Shown one piece after another: positions 57,585-64,000 of a DNA stretch of 64,000 nt. Source of the DNA: Ipomoea triloba. Taxonomy: Eukaryota > Streptophyta > Magnoliopsida > Solanales > Convolvulaceae. Position 1 is the first letter of the stretch, and every line of letters starts with the position of its first letter. Location of the stretch: NCBI RefSeq assembly GCF_003576645.1, contig NC_044927.1:12940059-13004058 (forward strand), written 5' to 3'. The notes beneath the pieces are model-generated. The model saw only the letters and a program-made list of their open reading frames with translations, searched no databases and had not been told where the DNA came from. The position numbers and the translations under genes were made by a program.

Positions 57585-57587
<3 letters not shown>

Positions 57588-57599
57588 GTTCTTGTGCAA

Positions 57600-58060
57600 A
57601 GACAAGTTCATGTGCGGTAGCGCGGTTAACACACAAAGGACACACCTTAAGTGTAAAAATGACGCACCTAACCTTAAGCATTAAAACGGCGCATCTTAAG
57701 TACACAAAATACGCAACTTAAGCACACAAACAAAACATCTTAAGAAGAAAATCAACGCACCTTAAGTTTTACAACTGACGCACCTTAAGCACACAAATCA
57801 CGCACCTTAAGACGGAAAAACCACGCACCTAAAGAAGGAAAAACACGCACCTAAAGCCTTAGGCCAACGCAACTTAAGTTTCAACAACTGACGCACCTTA
57901 AGCACACAAACCACACACACCTTAAGAAGAAAAGGCACGCACCTAAAGATTTAGGGACGAACTTAAGTTTCAACAACTAACGCACCTTAAGCTCAAAATA
58001 ACGCACCTTAAGCACAAAAACTATGCCCTTAAGAAGGAAAATCACACACCTTAAATTTGA
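57600..58060 (+). repeat. Interspersed array of ACGCACCTTAAG-like motif
   Basis: About nineteen copies of ACGCACCTTAAG or close variants (ACGCACCTAAAG, ACGCAACTTAAG) at roughly 20-28-bp spacing, separated by A/C-rich spacers such as CACACAAA. CTTAAG at the centre is palindromic. It lies between two TA microsatellites. No ORF is supported. Confidence 0.85.
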
Positions 58061-58206
58061 CCTAGATGCAAAAAGACTAAATTGAAACTGAGTTTTTTTA
58101 ATCATTATTGATCCTGGACGTTTATTTAGACAAAATCAATAGCTCTCATTCAAACGCACAACCACATAGGAGCCACCCACCCGCACGCACTCGAACCTAT
58201 TTCTTC

Positions 58207-58208
<2 letters not shown>

Positions 58209-58257
<49 letters not shown>
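58209..58257 (+). repeat. AT microsatellite
   Basis: About 24 AT units, followed by AAAAGATCGCGTTCAAATGA, a text I associate with dispersed plant repeats. Confidence 0.95.
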
Positions 58258-58263
<6 letters not shown>

Positions 58264-58592
58264 CGCGTTCAAATGAGAACCACTCGCCTTGGAGAGTAAT
58301 CAGAACGCATGTCATCCGTCCACGTGTCCAGATCTAACTGATCATAAACACTATTTTTTTTAAATACGGGGGCATTTTTGTAAATAATTGGATATCGAAG
58401 TGCAAAAAAAATGTATTACAAGTACAAGTAGCAATTTCATACAGTCCACCTATGTGCAAATAAAATGTATTTTTTTTCTTTAAAGAAAATTTAAGGTGCG
58501 TTTGTAAAGCAATTAAAATGGCAATTGAACTGATTAAGAATTACGAATAGAAGTGTCATTAACAAGTGGTTAACATATCGTGTAACCTGAGA

Positions 58593-60217
58593 ATGGATAT
58601 GGTCACAGAGTCTCTGTCCGAAGGTGGGTCGCCGGCGGCGACCACTCGTTCACCAGAGGACGAAGATCTGCTACAACGGAGCACGAAGAAGACGAAAAGG
58701 GGTCGAAATACGAGTGGGCAACCTGCGTCAACCCCACGCGATGGGGTAGTCCAAGAAACACCTCGATCAGCCGGGTTAACGTCGCCGGATGCTACCCAAT
58801 GGAAAACCCCGGTAGAGACTCCGAGCTCAGCCTGGAACAGAAAGGTGAGCTTTGATGCTGCGGATAACGAAGCGGTTTCGGAAGAAGAGTCAATGGAGGA
58901 GGACAAATCGGACCCTAATTGTCCGATTATTCCGGTATCTAAAGAAGAGAAGGAGCGATTGAGACGACCTTGGAGACGAACGTTAATCGTCAAAGTACTC
59001 GGACGGAAGATGAGCTACCAGTACCTTCGTCAACGACTCCAAAGGATGTGGAAGCCGGAAGCCAATTTCGACCTCATCGCTATAGATCAAGATTACTTCT
59101 TGGCAAGGTTCGAAGAGAGCCGTGACTATGAATTTGCGAAGTTCGAAGGCCCTTGGATAGTTGTGGGACATTACCTAACGGTTCAAGAATGGGAACCAAA
59201 CTTCTTTCCTCACAAGAACACATTGAATAAGCTACTGGTCTAGGTAAGATTCCCTACTTTGCCTATTGAATACTTTGAGGAAGAATTTTTGATGAAAATA
59301 GGCAAGAATATAGGGCGCCCAGTAAAGGTTGATACCACAACCAGTTTGGTGTCAATTGGCAAATTCGCCAGGGTCTGCGTAGAATTGGACGTAACTAGGC
59401 CCTTACTCTCTAAATTCACACTGGGGGGGGAAGTTGTTCCGGTAGAGTATGAAGGGATTCAATTGGTGTGCTTTAAATGCGGCATATACGGTCACAAACA
59501 GGGCCAGTGTGGAGTGGAACAGCAGAATGAAGGGGAGGATGCAACAAGGGCAGATTCTGAAAAGACCAAGGTAGATGGGGCTGCAAGCAAGATGGGGCAG
59601 CCGGTTGTACACCAAGTCAGACAACAGACGAGAGATCTTAGCAGTAACTTTGGGGAATGGATGTTGGTAGCAAGAAGAGACAGAAAAGGACCTCAGAGAG
59701 GGGGATTTCGATCCCCGAAACCAGCAGTGAATGAGCAGCACCAAAACCTGACTTCGAATATGGGAAATCAAAGGCTACATACAAACTCAAGATATGCCAT
59801 TCTGGATGGATTGGAGGATAGGGGAGATGAAGAACATGACAATGAAGTGCTCTAGATGAACTACCATAATGGTAGTTATACCAACCTACCACCTCCGGGT
59901 GTTGAGCAAAGCCCACCTGCTCCTCTTCCCAAAATCAGGACAAACCAAAGGAATCAACAGACAAGAGCGCAGACTACAGATCACCACAAGGCAGCGGCAA
60001 GACAGCACGCCGAGCAGGGTCGTGGAGGATTCAGAGGCAGGGGTGGCAGAGGAAACGCACCTAGACGAGCGGCAGCAGAATCCGAACACACAGTGGTAAG
60101 GGGTTCCAATAGAGGGAAACAAATTGTTAGAACGGTGGTAAGACATGCTAATGACGAACCTGGTCCATCAAACTTGAATGAGGTTGACTTTGAGCTCACT
60201 AGGGACCCCCCCCCCCA
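58593..60217 (+). pseudogene. LINE ORF1 protein
   Basis: First ATG at 58593 (MDMVTESLSEGG). A low-complexity acidic N-terminus is followed by a DUF4283-type RNA-binding domain (LIVKVLGRKMSYQYLRQRLQ, WKPEANFDLIAIDQDYFLAR, WIVVGHYLTVQEWEPNF), then PIEYFEEEFLMKIGKNIGRP and a zinc knuckle CFKCGIYGHKQGQC. TAG at 59241-59243 replaces what is normally a Trp codon in this family. A second stop ends the frame at 59853-59855, and the same frame continues with an Arg/Gly-rich stretch to a C run at 60208-60219. ORF1 coats the LINE RNA; this copy is broken. Confidence 0.87.
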
Positions 60218-60357
60218 GATGTGCCTAATATCTTCGCAGGCACCCCAGATGAGCATATTGATGCACCAATGGTTGATGTGGATCAATTGGATTCGGGTGA
60301 TGCTGGGAGGCGTCGTGGGCAATGCTCTTGAGCACCTCTTCTTCTGCGCCTGTCCTT

Positions 60358-62802
60358 ATGATATTTATGGTATGGAATTGTCAAGGGGCGGCGTCCAAGT
60401 CGTTTCGTCGCGCCCTTAAAATGTTTATTCAGCTGCATAAGCCGACCATTGTTTGCCTATTAGAACCTAAGGTGTCTGGAGAACAGGCCAACAAAATATG
60501 CTCAAGCTTCGGGTTTGAGGAGTGGATTAGGGTGGAAGCTATAGGGTTCTCAGGCGGGATATGGATCATGTGGAAAAATACCATTTTAATAGAAGAGGTA
60601 GAAACACATCCTCAATTCATAACCATTCGGGTGACCGATGATACTGATGGTCCATGGTTGTTGTCTGTTGTATATGGGAGTCCAAACCAAGGGCTAAGAC
60701 GTAGGTTATTCGCAGAACTCTCGCTCCTTGACACTGGGAGACAGGTTCCATGGCTCATAGCAGGTGATTTTAATTCGGTTCTATCACAAGACGAGGTCAG
60801 CAACTCGGAATCTTTCTCCTCAAACAGGTGTGTGGACTTTAATGAATGGATTTTTCAAGAAGGATTAATGGACCTGGGGTTTACGGGTCACAAACTAACT
60901 TGGGCTAGAGGGCTAGGCACTTCAACCTTTAAAGGTGCACGACTGGATAGAGTCCTAGGTAATGTGGAATGGAAGTTAAAATATTCTGAAGTAGTAGTTG
61001 AGCATCTTCCGAGAATAGAATCAGACCATATACCTCTCCTAGTGAATACCAGGCCACTAACAACCAGACCAAGCAACAGGGGTTTCAGATACAATTTGGC
61101 CTGGGCTACTCACCCTACATTCCACCTAGTAGTTCAGCGCAATTGGGACAGAAATAAGGAAGTAGAAATTAACAAGGAGAATTTGGCAGCAGCACTTGAT
61201 TCCTGGAATAAGACAACATTTGGTAACGTATTCCACAGGAAGAAAAGGATACTTGCGAGAATTAAAGGGGTTCAGGACCGAATGGCTTATCAGATAAAAC
61301 CCGAATGGATCAAACTTGATAAGAAGTTAAAGCAGGAGCTAGAGGAAGTTCTCTTTCAAGAAGAACTGATATGGTTTCAGAGATCAAGGGAGGAATGGAT
61401 CAACTCCGGTGACCAGAATACTAAGTACTACCACGCTGCCACTGCAATAAACAATAACACTACAAGAATCAAATCTCTCCAAGATGATCAAGGGGTCTGG
61501 ATCACGGATGATCATCAGTTAAGATGTCATGTTCGAAACTACTTTAAGGACCTGTTCACAAAGGATCCAAATCCGATTGCTTTGGAGTCCATGCAGGGAA
61601 ACTTCCCTGTTTTAACTCAAGAAGATTGGAGTGAAGTTAATCGTCCTTTCACAAAAGAAGAAGTAAAAGAAGCAATGTTCGATATGTCTCCATCCAAAGC
61701 CCCGGGCCCAGATGGGTTTAGTGTCGGTTTCTATCAAAGTTCATGGGAAATCGTAGGGGATTCTCTAACACAATTTGTCCTGAAATTTTTTGCAGATGGG
61801 CAGATGCCGCAAGGCTGTAACGACACACTCATAGCCCTAATTCCGAAAGTGTCCAGTCCAGAAACGGTTAAACAGCTGCGTCCAATCGGCTTGTGTAACG
61901 TAACGTACAAATTATTGACAAAGGCCATGACGAGCCGCCTGAAGGAGATTTCAAAAAAACTCATAGGACCACACCAGTCCAGCTTCGTACCGGAGAAGCA
62001 GATTACAGACAACATTTTAGTATACCAAGAAGCGCTGAATTCGATGAGAAATAAAAAAGGAGAAGTAGGATGGATGGTGCTCAAAGTTGATTTAGAAAAA
62101 GCCTATGATAGACTATCTTGGGAGTTCATTGAGGACACAATGCAGGTCATTGGTTTCAATCAAAGGTGGAGAAGGAATATCTTAGAGGAAATGAACCATG
62201 CCTTCTTGGCGAAGCTTGGTTGGAGGATCCTTCAGGACGAAAATTCCCTCTGGATACAAATTGTGAAGGCCAAATATTCTGCATCGACAAAGGATTGCGA
62301 ACTTTGGCAACCCAAACGAGGCATGTCCAATGCATGGAAAGGCATCTTAAAGTCAAGATATATTCTGAGAAAAGGGATCAAGAAAGTAGTGATAAATGGA
62401 AAAGATACATTGTTCTGGCTGGATGCTTGGCTGGATGAAAAACCCCTTAAAGAGAGAGCTATGAGGCTTATTTCGCTTCCAGAAATGTATCAATCAGTGG
62501 CTTCGTACTGGGACAGAGATAGGGGCCGGAAATGGTATCACCTTGAACATCTTCTACCAGATACATGCCTACAAAAATTAGCTGCAACAGTCATCAGTTT
62601 TGAAGATAATGAAAATGATATGATTGGATGGAGAAATGAAACCTCGGGCATATACTCTGTGAAATCAGCCTACGAAATAGCCAGTGATTCCATGACCTCG
62701 ATCGAGGCAGCAAAATGGAACAACATCTGGAGGTTAAAAACACCGAATCGCATAAAGACATTTCTGTGGTTGGTCAGACACAATAGAATTATGACCAACT
62801 AA
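60358..62802 (+). pseudogene. LINE ORF2 with RT catalytic core deleted
   Basis: Likely start at ATG 60358 (MIFMVWNCQGA); an upstream in-frame ATG is at 60322. The APE-type endonuclease has NCQG, LLEPK, SVVYGSPN, AGDFNSVL and SDHIPLLV. The RT begins with SKAPGPDGFSVGFYQ, LIPK, LRPIGLCNVTYKLLTKAM, HQSSFVPEKQITDNILV, and motif A KVDLEKAYDRLSWEFI. Right after GFNQRWRRN it jumps to EEMNHAFLAKLGWRIL, which in relatives lies several hundred residues later; the QGDPLSP and YADD motifs are absent. Premature TAA at 62800-62802. Confidence 0.92.
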
Positions 62803-63066
62803 TACAGAGTTAAATGCGGAATGACGGAATGTGACAAGTGTTTGTTATGTGGGGACATAGTGGAGGATACTGAACATGTTATTCGACGCTGCCCGGCAGC
62901 AGACGAAGTTTGGAAATATCTGCTTCCAAATAGTTACTGGCTGACCAAAAGAATGGCCTTCTTGGAGTGGCTAGACAATGGCGTTAAAGGAATAAGGAAT
63001 GGCAGGTACCCTGGTAACTCAGGCACAGTGTTTGCTATTGGGATTTGGTGGGTTTGGAAATGGAGA
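62803..63066 (+). pseudogene. LINE ORF2 continuation: zf-RVT region
   Basis: Same frame after the TAA: YRVKCGMTECDKCLLCGD, DTEHVIRRCPAADEVWKYL, the zinc-binding zf-RVT segment, then GIWWVWKWR where LTR sequence begins. The RNase H domain expected next is absent. Confidence 0.85.
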
Positions 63067-64000
63067 TGTTAGGAACATCATGTAATAGGTTTTGATGATA
63101 CCAACTGTTAAGTAAGAATCCCCAAGTCTCGATTCATAGGCAAAACAATGTAAGTTCGATAAGTAAACTAAGAGCGAAAATACAACCGGGTAATTTGAGC
63201 TCAACTCGGGAAATATTTAAGCTTAAGGTAAACTTGTTTGAACAACTTAGAAGTTTTCGTGTTGTAAGCAAACAGATAGATCAGAAGCAGGCACGAGACA
63301 ACTCTGGAGGAATAAGGGTCTACGAGACATCAACTAAGTCTCGAGACACAAGCCAAGTTCGAGAGGTAAGGACCTCTCGATATACCTATCGAGTTCGAGA
63401 CGTAAAGAATATTCGAGAGATAGACCTCTCGATACATGGGATTGAAACATCAAGTGGTCGAGACATCTTTTATGGTCTCGATAAACCGGCACTTCTCCAA
63501 GAGGCTGAATGTTAGTCAACATGTGCAGATAAAATACTCTAAGTTTGGAGAAGAAGAATATCATGGAGATAAAATATTGAAGAGGTGCTGAGCGGGAGGT
63601 TTCAAAATGGACGGAAGTGGATGACACGTCAGACCTCCACCACAAACGGTCAAGAAGTGCACCAATCCTGAAGTGGTCAGATTCCCCAAACAAGGAATGA
63701 TGGGAACATAAAAAGAGTAACTTTATCCAAAAGAAGCAAGTGAAGCATGAACTCAAGAAAGTGGAATATGGAATATTCACTACAAAACAAAAGGCTCAAG
63801 TTACAAGACCACTACTCCATGAAAAATGCTGAAATTGTGCAAAGACCCATGTTCGGCGTGGGAGACCAATTTCAAACGGAATAGTTTTCCCTCCAACGGA
63901 ACTATTCTTCTACTCTCATATATAAGGACGTAAAGACACAGAAGAAACTAGAGTTGTGAAAGAGGTCAAGAGGTTAACAAGAGGTGTCTGATAAAAACGT
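63067..64000 (+). mobile_element. Start of an LTR (probably Ty1/copia), running off the window
   Basis: LINE coding stops at an abrupt TGTTAGGAACATCATG; the following GTTTTGATGATACCAA is common near the start of plant copia LTRs. TATATAA at 63919-63925 is a likely TATA box. CTCGAGA/TCTCGA words repeat at 63330-63480. No internal region is visible, so the family is uncertain. Confidence 0.6.

Larger units (their letters stand above)
58440..63066 (+). mobile_element. L1-type LINE, internally deleted and 3'-truncated
   Basis: ORF1 and ORF2 of a plant L1-clade non-LTR element in normal order. The RT is missing its central part and the 3' end (RNase H, 3' UTR, poly A) is replaced at 63067 by an LTR. 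The 5' boundary is approximate. Confidence 0.88.

Noticed and set aside
57520..58299. Poly-Ile/Tyr ORFs
   Set aside because: Translations of TA microsatellites.

Overview
This window is plant nuclear DNA made almost entirely of transposable elements. Every recognisable protein belongs to a plant TE family: CACTA/En-Spm transposase, Athila-type, Tekay-type and SIRE-type LTR retrotransposon proteins, and an L1-type LINE. I found no convincing host gene, rRNA, tRNA or CRISPR. The exact species cannot be named from the sequence; a eudicot is likely (inference). Assembly gaps (470 N at 12768-13237, 58 N at 19539-19596, single N at 11992, 13735 and 18038) matter to the reading.

Layout. 1-3541 is the 3' end of a plus-strand Athila-like element (decayed late ORF, conserved 3' non-coding tract, 3' LTR 2458-3541). 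3542-4740 has no recognised gene but two tandem arrays. 4820-7332 and 46562-47927 are two halves of one decayed minus-strand env-like gene, split by a CACTA transposon at 7333-46561 (matching CACTACTACA termini, 3-bp GAT duplication). 48940-55336 and beyond is a decayed minus-strand SIRE-like Ty1/copia element. 57541-58257 holds two TA microsatellites around an array of an ACGCACCTTAAG-like motif. About 58440-63066 is an L1-type LINE, cut at 63067 by a plus-strand LTR that leaves the window.

The CACTA element is itself filled with later insertions: a solo LTR (8990-12208, TSD TACGG/TACGA) and a Tekay-like element (12241-21962, TSD TGTTT), both in the same 59-bp minisatellite, and a minus-strand Athila-like element (24780-45230) in its transposase gene. 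That last element is split by a plus-strand Athila-like element (30141-39903, two 1322-bp LTRs, TSD CTTGG). Nesting is four deep.

The most interesting point is a shared architecture. The Tekay-like element and both Athila-like elements carry a gag or gag-like ORF plus a second late ORF (plant transposon/Athila-type protein) and no reverse transcriptase, RNase H or integrase. In the two Athila-like families, the late ORF is preceded by what looks like its own promoter: a GC-rich module built on the palindrome CACACGCGTGTG, also found in the LTR just upstream of the TATA box, then a TATA-like box and a leader intron ending at the ATG. A 20-nt hairpin sits exactly 19 nt before the LTR in three copies from two families. 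The Tekay-like element shows a parallel arrangement with a TCCG-rich module.
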